Shown here in pieces: positions 15,109-22,913 of a DNA stretch of 64,000 nucleotides (its first letter is position 1; the number at the start of each line of letters is the position of its first letter). The notes beneath the pieces were generated by a model. It saw only the letters and a list, made by a program, of their open reading frames with translations, searched no databases and was not told the origin of the DNA. This DNA is from Aristolochia californica (lineage: Eukaryota; Streptophyta; Magnoliopsida; Piperales; Aristolochiaceae), in contig JARWKL010000004.1 in the NCBI GenBank assembly GCA_029961685.1, forward strand, positions 18,102,348 to 18,166,347. The letters run 5' to 3'. A program made the position numbers and the translations under genes.

Positions 15109-15115
15109 ATTTATA
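15109..15115 (-). promoter_or_regulatory. TATA box, left-arm promoter copy
   Basis: TATAAAT on the minus strand, at the same place as the right-arm TATA at 24646-24652 and within matching flanks. Confidence 0.6.
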
Positions 15116-15271
15116 GTTGATGATCTTTCAATTCTTTCGCTTTTACCGTTAATTGAAAGGTGTGTGTTTAAAGACAAAGGCTAACTTTTGTCTTTTTGGC
15201 TTTTCATTTTTGCCCTTGCAATATTAGCTTTTGGCACCGAAAGCAGGGTTAAAAATGACTTTTCCTCTTGT

Positions 15272-15292
15272 GACATCACGATGTTGACGTGC
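15272..15292. promoter_or_regulatory. as-1-like element (two TGAC motifs)
   Basis: On the plus strand TGACATCA (15272-15279) and TGACGTG (15286-15292) lie 14 bp apart, about 160 bp upstream of the left TATA box. Paired TGACG motifs bound by TGA/bZIP factors are known from the CaMV 35S promoter (as-1). The right-arm copy (around 24470-24490) has lost the G of the TGACG motif. Assignment by resemblance only. Confidence 0.4.
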
Positions 15293-15301
15293 AGGAAATC
15301 T

Positions 15302-15388
15302 TTTGTAGCCACCATTGTTGACTTGGTGTAGCCGCCTTTGATGACTTTTGTAGCCGCCTTTACGGACTTTTTAGTGGCCTTTACTGAC
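15302..15388 (-). repeat. Four degenerate 21-23 bp repeats upstream of the left promoter
   Basis: Four neighbouring copies of a motif with core CAAAGGCGGCTAC-like sequence (minus strand), each led by GTCA/GTCC-type bases. The same four-copy block is in the right arm at 24374-24461. Position upstream of the TATA box suggests an enhancer, by inference. Confidence 0.55.
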
Positions 15389-15449
15389 TTTGATTTCTTC
15401 GTGGGCCTTAATGCCTACTAACTTGTCTGCTGACATGGCTGCTGAGTGT

Positions 15450-15715
15450 TCATTCAGACAGTTGCCTTTCTATGCACAATCTACAGGTGCGTTCCCTTGG
15501 AAAAGTCTTCTGGGCCATCTGGCAGTAACTTTTATTGGTTGCTTTGTTGAAGGGGATATTTCCTCTGAGGAGTTTCTTCAACGTTGCTTCGAGACTAGTC
15601 TGAACAGGTGCCGGAGTCTTTTTATAGCTTTCTAAGATGATCGTTAGGGGGACGGAGGTCTTGTACACAGCTTTTCTTTTTCTGAATCAGCTATTGTATG
15701 AGCTGTATCAGGTTC
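15450..15715 (-). pseudogene. C-terminal fragment of the 3' ORF (left arm)
   Basis: About 85 codons that match the right-arm 3' ORF end at 24047-24314. The frame is open from the deletion junction side to a TGA at 15450-15452, at the same relative place as the right-arm stop. The protein is basic and lacks an obvious motif. It is joined at 15711-15717 to the N-terminal part of the coat-protein ORF. The rest of the coat protein, the protease, RT and RNase H, and most of the 3' ORF are missing between them. Function unknown; position corresponds to ORF VI (transactivator) of caulimoviruses, but I see no diagnostic motif. Confidence 0.7.
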
Positions 15716-16109
15716 TAATCATATACCGTAGTAGAATTTCCCTCCAGGTTAATCTCCACCATTCATTCAGATATGCTTGATAAGCTATATCGGTTTCATT
15801 TACTGGTGTGAGAGTTTCTCTGGCTTGCCAATTTTGGTCTTTCATTGAGCGTACCAGACGAATTTGATCTAGTAGTCTTTCTCTACAAATTATTTTAAAA
15901 ATCTATAAGGTTTAGCTTTAGTTTGATTTTCTTTATCTTGCTCTAAGGTTGTAGATGCGATCAGTATATCTTTCCCAATAATAGTAATACCATACCATTG
16001 CTGGGATTGTATTACCTTCTGGTTGAAGAGTATTTATTTGGAGTAAAACGAGGTCAAGGCTTTGTCTTTTTAATTTTAAACGATCTGAAAGTTTCTTTTT
16101 ATAGATCAT
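15716..16109 (-). pseudogene. N-terminal part of the coat-protein ORF (left arm)
   Basis: Begins at an ATG (16107-16109) that overlaps the TGA of the upstream coiled-coil ORF as ATGA. About 58 codons are open to a stop near 15933. After one or more frame changes a second open stretch (about 15900-15717) encodes a polar segment rich in W, R and E, which ends at the deletion junction with the 3' ORF. The right arm starts further downstream in this ORF (19196 onward) and does not overlap it, so the two arms are complementary here. No known fold was recognised. Assignment as coat-protein N-terminus rests on gene order and on the right arm continuing with the coat core. Confidence 0.6.
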
Positions 16110-16438
16110 TCTGGTGTCCAAGGTGTAAAAGGTGTTTTATACCTTGATGGACCTGGAGAATCTAGATGTTCTTTTGAACCTAGATGTTCTTTTAATGCGA
16201 AGATTTTTTTTAAAAGTTCTTGCATTTTATCTTTTTTTAGATTATCTAAACTTTGTTTTAGTTTTGTTAAATCTTTGAAGAAAACATGACTATTTCCATG
16301 GTCAATCTTTTCTAGAATGTTTTCTAGGATGTTTTGACACTTTATTATTTCTCTATGTTTATGTTCATCATAGAGGAAATCTATTTTCTCTTGGATATTC
16401 TCAATAGTTTTTTTCAAACCTATTAAGGGTCTTGCCAT
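16106..16438 (-). CDS. Short coiled-coil ORF, virion-associated-protein-like
   Basis: An uninterrupted 110-codon frame. Residues about 5-90 show heptad-like spacing of I, L and F with many K and E, as expected for a coiled coil. The C-terminus is rich in P, S and T. Length and place between movement protein and coat protein fit the virion-associated protein (ORF III) of caulimoviruses, which forms a coiled-coil tetramer on the particle. An 18-bp local duplication gives a repeated KEHL motif near residues 86-95. An upstream frame from ATGs at 16521-16526 leads into the same place in another phase, so the original start may lie there with one frameshift between. Stop TGA overlaps the next ATG (16106-16109). 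Confidence 0.6.
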   Translation of the reverse strand: MARPLIGLKKTIENIQEKIDFLYDEHKHREIIKCQNILENILEKIDHGNSHVFFKDLTKLKQSLDNLKKDKMQELLKKIFALKEHLGSKEHLDSPGPSRYKTPFTPWTPE

Positions 16439-17466
16439 AAGACTCTAAGGTTTGATTGGAATTGGTGACGATGTCACTATTTCCTATTGGTGGGCCTAAG
16501 GCTTTATATGGGTTATGTGCCATCATCGATGTGAAGAGGAACATAAGCATTGGGCCTTGGATTTCCTATTCCTTTGAAATGGGAACAGTTTGAGGTTCTA
16601 CTTGTTGAGGTAGAGGGCCTGTCCTATTCGATGGAAAAACTGGATCTAGTGTTTGTGATCACTAGTTTTCTTTCTATCCTTTATGGTTTTTCGGGAGAGG
16701 GGAAAGTGTTTGGGTGCCAAAGGTTGGACTACCCATTCTGTTGGCCATGTTAACTCTATAGGGTTGAGTTCTTCTATGGTCATGTTTTTAGAATAACCAA
16801 TGTTTTCGGCTAATTATGTGAGTTTCTTTGAATCTTTAACTAGAACCTTTCCAGTGTTGATTCCTTGGGCTACTATGCATACAAGTATGCGCATAACTCT
16901 TCTTCCTGGTTGAATTCCATTTTTCGACCAGTTATCTGTATAGATTTTTAGGGACAAGGTATCTTGGATGTGCTTGTCTTCTAAATCTATTTGTAGATTG
17001 GGCCATGTTGTAAAGGATACTGGGCCTAATCCTAAATTAGCTCTAACTCCTCTGAGTTGGGATTTTTCAAAATTTTTCTTCCCAGAGTAATCTACTATAG
17101 TGCTATGAACGGTAATTTCTGATTGATTCGTATTAAGGGATCTAATGCTATACAAACTAGTCCATAATAGACATATTTAAATTTTTTTAGCTTAGCTAAG
17201 TCAGATTCACTTAATAATCTATCGCAAAGATTACCTAAGTCGGTATCCTGTATTTCTATAGATAGTTCCTTCTGGAAGACGAAGGATTTCTTTTGGAACT
17301 CAATCCAATCTTTGTTGTAGACTTCAGTTACCCTAGGGATACTTGTTGTCCACTTTTGTCCATCCTGCATAAGATTGGGATGTTCATTGTATTCTCCCTG
17401 TGTTTCATGATGTAAATGAACACTATTTTGGAGAGAAGTACATTTTATTCCTATTTGTTCAAACAT
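16401..17466 (-). pseudogene. Movement protein, 30K superfamily (broken)
   Basis: Starts at the ATG at 17464-17466, which overlaps the TGA of the preceding ORF (ATGTTTGA, 17459-17466). The first frame runs to about 17100 and contains a hydrophobic beta-strand pattern ending in a PL-R motif. A frameshift near 17100-17150 moves to a second frame with the typical 30K middle segment: a GP motif, an F-x-x-WPN motif near 17000 and an L-D-x-x-x-x-x-L-x-L-x-I stretch. The frame then meets TAA at 16814-16816. Open sequence continues past it to 16646, then in another phase to 16401 with a TAG at 16566-16568, proline-rich as a disordered tail. Restored length would be near 350 residues, similar to caulimovirus movement proteins (about 320-330). 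30K proteins enlarge plasmodesmata for cell-to-cell spread. Confidence 0.75.
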
Positions 17467-18172
17467 GTAGGAATTTTAGATGAATTGAGGTCTCTTCTAA
17501 TTTTTGGAACAAGATTTCAATTAGTCGTTCCATTTGATACAAAGTGATGAAAGGAGAGATGTGTTGTATAATTAATTCTCTCAATTTCTCATTTTGAGTT
17601 AAGGCACAGATGTCTCGTATAAGACGATCTCTAACTGTTCCTAGATGAGCTTTTACAGAAGCTATTTTGCAAATAACTTCCTGTAATACTTTTCTACATG
17701 GTTTGTTGTTAACCATTTTAAATTTCGCTTCTTGGATAGGTTCTAAGATCCTAGAAGGATCTATTTCTTGATCTGCATAACTTTGTAGATCTGTAACGAA
17801 ACGTATTGTTTCTTTAGTATTTTCAGTTTTAAGTATCACAAGATGGGCATTAATTATTCTCTTTAGTTTCTGTACTTGTTCATTGACGTCACTCTCTATT
17901 CATATGCATAGGAAAGCAACGTTTTCTGGGGTGTATTTTTCCTAGCATATTTTCATAAAGAAGCTGGGATGCATATCACCAACTAAATCCATTATATTAT
18001 TTAATATTGGATTATTTTTATCATGCCATCTATGTGGGTAGCCTATTATTGGACAAACATTTGTGTGTATAGTTTTTGACATGGTGTCATAAGAAGGACC
18101 GTTGAGTTCCTTCTGACCTACCAGTTGGGGTCTTTGGTACATTAGTACATTTGTAGTATACCAATGGTACAT
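17459..18172 (-). pseudogene. ORF X: about 237-codon ORF upstream of the movement protein
   Basis: One reading frame from ATG at 18170-18172 to TGA at 17459-17461, broken only by TAG at 17942-17944 and TGA at 17900-17902. The N-terminal 77 codons are rich in W, H, N and P. The longer second part is strongly helical, with regular I/L and K/E, and ends in an amphipathic stretch. The start is 135 nt downstream of the primer-binding site, so this is the first sizeable ORF of the pregenomic RNA. The stop overlaps the movement-protein start by 8 nt. I do not recognise the protein. CaMV has only the small ORF VII in this place; this one is much longer. The two stops are the only damage, so a protein of this size in the source virus is plausible. 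Confidence 0.6.
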
Positions 18173-18306
18173 GGGATGTGACCGGTTTGGGTCGTAACTG
18201 TTTGGGAGTATGTATACCTAAACAACAAGAAGTAAAGTTAAGTTTTGACTTCAAGACACATATAAGCTCAAGTCCAATACTTGACTTTGAAGGACGTCTA
18301 ACCTAT

Positions 18307-18318
18307 GCTCTGATACCA
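18307..18318 (-). other. Primer-binding site for initiator tRNA-Met
   Basis: TGGTATCAGAGC on the minus strand, the classical caulimovirid primer site complementary to the 3' end of plant tRNA-Met. It lies between the leader (18327-19195) and ORF X. It marks the start of minus-strand DNA synthesis and the gap in the virion DNA. The right arm ends just before this site. Confidence 0.85.
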
Positions 18319-18578
18319 TTTTAAAGACAACAAGTCTCTAACAGAATTTATCATAGACACACAGTGGATTATAAGGAGAACCTAGGGATGAGGGCAGTGG
18401 AACTAGAATCCTAGGGATTTCTACCTACACACTGGCTATAGGCAGTGGAAAACAACGATGACTCACACAATACTATTCCTACAGTTACACTTCGACAATC
18501 CTATCTTTTTACCATCATATCACTCCTGCTTCCTACCACATGTCACTGCTACGAACTTGTTTGTGTCTATTTTCATTG

Positions 18579-18737
18579 CTATCTAGGAGGCCCAAAATGA
18601 CTTCTGCTGCTACTTAGAACTTCATTGGGGTTTGACCCTATTCCTGTTGGCTTACCACCACATGGGCAATCCGTCAATGCGGTCCGCACGGTCTCTAGAG
18701 GGCCCCAAGCCGTTCCTATTAACCGTTGTGGCTCCAT
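18579..18737 (-). CDS. Leader small ORF, 52 codons (left copy)
   Basis: ATG at 18735-18737 with G at +4, stop TAG at 18579-18581. It is the counterpart of 25236-25394: same length, same start and stop. Extending both frames upstream to a GTG gives 60 residues, of which 44 match. In the 53 codons from ATG I count 19 nucleotide differences, 4 of them synonymous, which does not show purifying selection between the copies. It may be a leader uORF of the source virus rather than a protein gene. Confidence 0.4.
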   Translation of the reverse strand: MEPQRLIGTAWGPLETVRTALTDCPCGGKPTGIGSNPNEVLSSSRSHFGPPR

Positions 18738-18972
18738 GACTGCTTCAACATGGTAGAGCACAGCTCCATTTCGTTTTCTACCTTGGAGCGTAGCCGAATA
18801 ATTCCAAGTCTCTAGCTTCTGTCCTATTTTGCACTATTTCGATACTATTTCTTTTTTACCAGTGAACATTAAACTTTAATAGTAACTTGAATAGTAAAAA
18901 GGAAGAGCATTTTTGAATAGTAACATTGGAACTGTAAAAACAAACACTATGGAGATCATATATATGAATAGT

Positions 18973-19113
18973 AATAACAAATACTGTACGAATCACAATA
19001 TTACAAACATGCGAAAAATATAAAAACATTGTTCAAACATGAACAATAATAACAAATACTGTACGAATCACAATATTACAAAAAATATAAAAACATTGTT
19101 CAAAAAAAATAAA
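18973..19113. repeat. 75-bp tandem duplication in the left leader
   Basis: The segment starting AATAACAAATACTG at 18973 is repeated from 19048, the second copy about 9 bp shorter because it lacks a GCGAAA-containing stretch. The right-arm leader (24930-25000) has a single copy, so the duplication arose in the left copy. Confidence 0.85.
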
Positions 19114-19195
19114 ACAACTAAATACATACCCTTAAAAAAAGGGGAAAAAAACTATTTATCTTCATAACTCCCGAAGTTACCGACCGTGCCACTGG

Positions 19196-19580
19196 TCTTC
19201 CTCTTCCGAAGACTTCAAAGGAAGCTTCAAGAATTAGCTCTATGACAGATTTTTTCTATTTAATGGATATGGAAACTCCAGTACCATTAGGTCTTTCTGA
19301 CATCACCAGATGGATTAAAAACCTAGTATACTTTGCAACACCTTGCATAGCACCTAGAAAAAAGGATCCAACACCACCAGCTTTTAGGATCACTTCCAAA
19401 GCATCATCCTCCATCGATGATGAAGTTTACGCAAAATATAATACTTTCGGTCGCCAACTAATTTATTATGTTCAAGAGGAAAAACCTTCCTCTAGTAAAC
19501 AACAAGAGCAACACGACAGTGAACCAGAAGCCTGGGAATCGGATGAAGTTGTAGAAGAAAATACCAAGAAAATAGACTAG
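19196..19580 (+). pseudogene. Coat-protein ORF, acidic N-terminal domain (right arm, truncated 5')
   Basis: Open from the arm junction at about 19195 to TAG at 19578-19580; an internal ATG is at 19242. The first about 50 codons are hydrophobic and helical. The C-terminal third is rich in S, E, D and Q, with an acidic run before the stop. Caulimovirus coat-protein precursors have such an acidic N-terminal region, removed during maturation. No upstream part of this ORF is in the right arm: it is cut by the head-to-head junction with the inverted left leader. The reading continues after frame changes in the next segment. Confidence 0.6.
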
Positions 19581-20426
19581 GCGGATGATCTTGGTAAAAG
19601 ATTTTGAATGCTTCGTGGTAGCAACCATTTTGAAACAGAAACATCAAGGGTATGAGACACCCACATGGAAGATAGCTTTCAAGATAACTTCTGAAACCAT
19701 ACTACGGTTCATCCACAAGAACGAGAAAGTTCCTCCCACTCCAAAATATCTCTGGGAGGACAAAGGAATTCGATAAAATATACAAATGTTGATCCTTCAA
19801 ATGCTACTAAGGGACACCAAACCATAGATAGCATAAACCCTTTTGGATTTTATCTCAACTTGGATTGCCCCAAGGATGGAGAAAAAGTCCATAAAGAATG
19901 GGAAAGAAGCATGAGCAATGCAGCAAATGTGCATGAATCTTGGGATAAAGATTTAGCATTTAATTTCTTTACCCATGCTTTACAGGGTAATGTCACTCAT
20001 TGGTGGGACAACCTTCTCGAAGACCAAAAATGAGCTAATACCTCAATATCGATAGCCAATATCTTGAAAGGATTAGTGGCTAAGATATCAAAGGAATTTC
20101 TAGGAATACATCCAACCCTAGAAGCCTACAATGAGAGTACTAAACAAAGAAAACGTTTAGAAACTCTTTAGAAATTAAACAAGTTACAAATCTGTAACAT
20201 TTGTTTTTATGAGAAGTATTACTGCGAGTTTGCAAGTTACTTCTATAAACTGTAAAAAGAAGATCAGAAACCTTATCTGTCTATCTTTTATGCAAAATTG
20301 CCAGAACCTTTTGCACATTTAGCTGAAAAAGACTACATTACGAAATGTTGGCAAAATAATCCAGAACTTGGTACTTTAACCATGGATAATTTCCTAAACT
20401 TTGACACTTTAGGAAGAAGACACTGA
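19581..20426 (+). pseudogene. Coat-protein core (broken)
   Basis: From about 19780 one frame can be followed to TGA at 20424-20426, with nonsense codons at 20031-20033 (TGA), 20169-20171 (TAG) and 20253-20255 (TAA). It shows the caulimovirid coat-core pattern: an N-P-F-G-F motif near 19830, a G-N-V-T-x-W-W motif near 19990-20005, a C-x-x-C motif near 20190, and a conserved L-P-E-P-F-like motif near 20300. The segment 19581-19780 is in disturbed phase and includes a 63-codon open stretch (19585-19776) that I read as part of the same gene in a shifted frame. The capsid protein would form the icosahedral shell. The relic cannot produce it. Confidence 0.7.
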
Positions 20427-20966
20427 TTTGTACAAGACATGTTGGCAAATCTTTGTGAAGCCCAAAAACTACAAAAGAAAAGTAGTAAGGCACATTAACA
20501 AATATTGTTCAAACCAGAAAAAAAATGTAGGAGCTTATCGTTGTAAAACCACCTCCCATAAGCAACGAAAATATCCTAAGAAATTTCGTGAGAAAAAATT
20601 TAGGTTACAAAAAAGTTCTACAACTAGGTATACTCCTAAAAAGAGATACTTTAGAAAAAGAACAAATTTTGGCCCTACGACATCCAGTAAAGGGTCAAAT
20701 GTATATTGCCCAAAGGGAAACCCCCAAGTAAATGCAAATGCTAGATATGCCAGAAAGAAGGACATTTTGCAAAAGATAGTCCAAATAATAAACAACAACG
20801 GTGGTATAGTACTTATATGTTACTAGCCGAAGAAAATGGATTGGAAATCATCCATTATGATGACATCCAGTTAGAAGATGAAGTATATGAACTTAATCTA
20901 GAAACTGAGTCCTCTTCGGAAAACTCAAAAAACATGTCGGACTCTTCAGGCACTTTCTCTGGATGA
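20427..20966 (+). pseudogene. Coat-protein basic region, zinc knuckle and acidic tail (broken)
   Basis: 20520-20710 encodes a strongly basic K/R-rich stretch in one phase, as in caulimovirid coat proteins before the knuckle (nucleic-acid binding, nuclear targeting). The phase then changes to the knuckle frame. The C-x2-C-x4-H-x4-C knuckle starts with Cys at 20739, second Cys at 20748 and His at 20763, but the fourth ligand is Ser (20778-20780) and a TAG (20742-20744) lies between the first two cysteines. An acidic, Ser-rich tail follows to TGA at 20964-20966. That stop overlaps the pol ATG (20963-20965) as ATGA. Confidence 0.75.
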
Positions 20967-21503
20967 GTATCAACGCAGAGCATGTAGCTTCTGGAAATTC
21001 TTATATCACGGTCATGGTTAAGCTACCTGGATATATCAAATTCCATATACACGCTCTCGTAGATACAGGAAGTTCATATTGCCTAGCCAGACAACATCTA
21101 CTTCCCACGGATCTATGGAAACCACTTGAAGTACCCCTTCAAGTAGCAGTTGGCTCAGGATAAAATATATCTCTTCCTGTAGAAGCCCGAAACATTCATC
21201 TCGACATTGGTGGTGAAAAGTTATGATCCCAAAACTCATTAGTTTAGGACCAATCATAAACTCAAGACCAGATTTAGTCCTAGGAAATGAATGGCTCATG
21301 TTTCATGCCCTTGTAGAGCAAACACCAGCCTACTATAAACTTTGATGTCGCACTCGATGCGAAATCGATAATTCTGCTGTATTTGTCTATGTAGTAAAAC
21401 CCTCTGAAGCCTATGCCATTTATGGCAATGGAGATATTCTCCATCAGGTCTTCAAAAAATGCAGCAAGCGTGGTGATGAGATTCCTCCCTTAGAAATCTA
21501 CTC
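20963..21503 (+). pseudogene. Pol ORF: aspartic protease domain (broken)
   Basis: Starts at ATG 20963-20965, in ATGA overlap with the coat-protein stop. The retropepsin-type active site DTGSS begins with Asp at 21062-21064, preceded by a hydrophobic strand. TAA at 21161-21163 interrupts the frame. A shift near 21224 brings in the second half, with a hydrophobic strand and an LGNEWL motif near 21275-21295 that corresponds to the conserved end of retropepsins. More stops follow near 21343. In caulimovirids this domain cleaves the pol and coat precursors. Confidence 0.8.
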
Positions 21504-22470
21504 CTCGCCGAATCCTGCGAAACAGAAGTTCAACAGCTTCTTGAAACCACTTGTTCTGAGAAACCCTTAGAATGGTGTAATAAACAAAAACCATATGCCG
21601 ACCTTGAACTTCTTGATCCTGAAAAAGAAATCCAAGAAAAACCTATGGTTTACACTCCTTTTGATGTTGAAGAATTCTCAACACAGATAAATGACTTGCT
21701 AACTCAAGGTTTAATCCATGCAAGTTATTCTCCACATACATCTCCTGCTTTCCTAGTTCGGAATCATGCAGAGATAAAACGTGAAAAAGCAAGAATGGTC
21801 ATTAACTATAAAAAGGTTAATGAAGCCACAAAAATGGATGGCTACTATCTTCCTAACAAAGAAAGATTAATAGCTGCCATCAAAGGAAAACAATGGTTTT
21901 CTAAATTTGATTGCAAATCTGGGTTTTGGCAAATTCGTCTAACTTAAAGAGCTATTCCCCTTACTGCATTCAGTTGTCCTTCAGGACATTATGAGTGGCT
22001 TGTAATGCCCTTTGGGTTAAAACAAGCACCCAACATATTTCAAAGAAGAATGGACGATATCCTCGAAGCATTCTTTAAAATTTGCTTAGTTTATGTCGAT
22101 GACATCCTAGTCTTTTCAGAAAACAAGGATCAACATAAAGAGCAATTACTTAAGATGCCTTAAAAAATGCTGGGATAGCACTCAGCAAAAAGAAATCAGA
22201 GTTTTTTAAACCAAGATAGATTTCTTAGGTCTAAACATCTCAAAAGGAGAAATCATCCTCCAAAATCATATTCTAGAAAAACTAGCAGCTTTTCCGAATG
22301 AAATTGAAGATATAAAACAACTTCAACGTTTCTTAGGATGTGTAACATATGCGAAACAATTCATAAATAATTTAGCAGAAATTAGGAAACCCTTTCAAAA
22401 GAAACTAAAGAAAGACGTCAAATGGGAATGGACACCCTCTGATAGTCTAGAAATATTCAGGATCAAACAA
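21504..22470 (+). pseudogene. Pol ORF: reverse transcriptase domain (broken)
   Basis: The frame is open from about 21504 to a TAA at 21945-21947 and goes on beyond it to about 22160. In order: a TSPAF motif near 21740, the R-M-V-I-N-Y-K motif near 21800, F-S-K-F-D-C-K-S-G-F-W-Q-I near 21900-21935, M-P-F-G-L-K-Q-A-P near 22005-22030, and the catalytic YVDD at 22092-22103. A frameshift at about 22160 and another at about 22215 precede the thumb segment with D-F-L-G and Q-R-F-L-G motifs (22220-22340). Motif wording is that of caulimovirid rather than LTR-element RT. Catalytic residues are kept, but the frame is destroyed. Confidence 0.92.
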
Positions 22471-22913
22471 ATGATGAAACACCTCCCGGTGTTAACCCTA
22501 CCAAATCTAGATGCAAAACTGATTTTAGAAACTAATGCCTCAGATCATACATGGGTAGCAGTCCTAAAATACAAAATCAATGATTCTGAGAGAATATGCA
22601 AATATACCTCAGGAACATTTTCATCTACTGAAACAAACTATCATTCTTATGAAAAAGAAATTTTAGCAGAAAAAATGGGATAAAAAAGTTTTTTATTTAT
22701 CTTGCTCCCAAAGAATTTCTTGTAAGAACTGACTGTAAAAATTTTGTCGGTTTTATAACAAGAAATTTAGAAGATTCACTTTGTCGCGGTTGACTACTCC
22801 ATTGGCAGCAATGGTTCTTCCAATTCTCTTTTATTGTTGAACATATTAAAGGAGATAAAAATTATTTACTTGATACTCTTCTGGAGAATTTTCTTGTGTT
22901 ACAGACAGGTAAA
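22471..22913 (+). pseudogene. Pol ORF: RNase H domain (broken)
   Basis: Open from the thumb into a 70-codon stretch ending with TAA at 22681-22683. The first active-site Asp, in the usual E-T-D-A-S context, is Asn here (ETNAS, near 22525-22540). The Glu helix (Y-H-S-Y-E-K-E) is kept near 22640-22660, and after a frameshift near 22683 the T-D-C-K motif is present near 22727. A TGA near 22790 precedes the end of the domain, which has the N-Y-L-x-D motif near 22862-22876. The last frame runs without stop into the ATG of the 3' ORF at 22914. A TAA one base before that ATG lies in a different phase. Confidence 0.85.

Larger units (their letters stand above)
14991..15449 (-). promoter_or_regulatory. 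Left-arm copy of the viral promoter region
   Basis: The reverse complement of the region between the 3' ORF stop and the transcribed leader of the right arm (24315-24790). It holds, in viral order, four degenerate repeats of about 21-23 bp (15302-15388), a TGAC-rich element (15272-15292) and a TATA box (15109-15115). Both arms keep this order, so it belonged to the source virus. In caulimovirids the pregenomic promoter lies in this position, upstream of the leader that carries the primer-binding site. Here the segment downstream is a displaced 3' ORF piece, so this copy can no longer drive a proper pregenome. Confidence 0.7.
18327..19195 (-). promoter_or_regulatory. Viral leader / large intergenic region, left-arm copy
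   Basis: The reverse complement of 24830-25651 of the right arm, at about 88 percent identity over the 159-nt small ORF, which is the only part I counted. Contents in viral order: an A/T-rich part with a 75-bp tandem duplication (18973-19113), repeated ACTATTCA-like motifs, a small ORF (18579-18737), then about 250 nt leading to the primer-binding site. It ends sharply at about 19195, where the right arm starts in the opposite direction within the coat-protein ORF. In caulimovirids this leader is long, structured, carries small ORFs and is bypassed by ribosome shunting; whether that held here is inference. Confidence 0.8.

Noticed and set aside
15390..15635. 81-codon plus-strand frame
   Set aside because: Antisense shadow of the 3' ORF C-terminal fragment and promoter region.
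18579..18761. Longer 60-residue version of the leader ORF starting at GTG (both copies)
   Set aside because: GTG is not a normal plant start; the ATG eight codons later has a better context, so I used that.
19196..22913. Ty3/Gypsy retrotransposon
   Set aside because: No integrase, no LTRs, presence of a 30K movement protein and the gene order CP-PR-RT-RH with overlapping ORFs.
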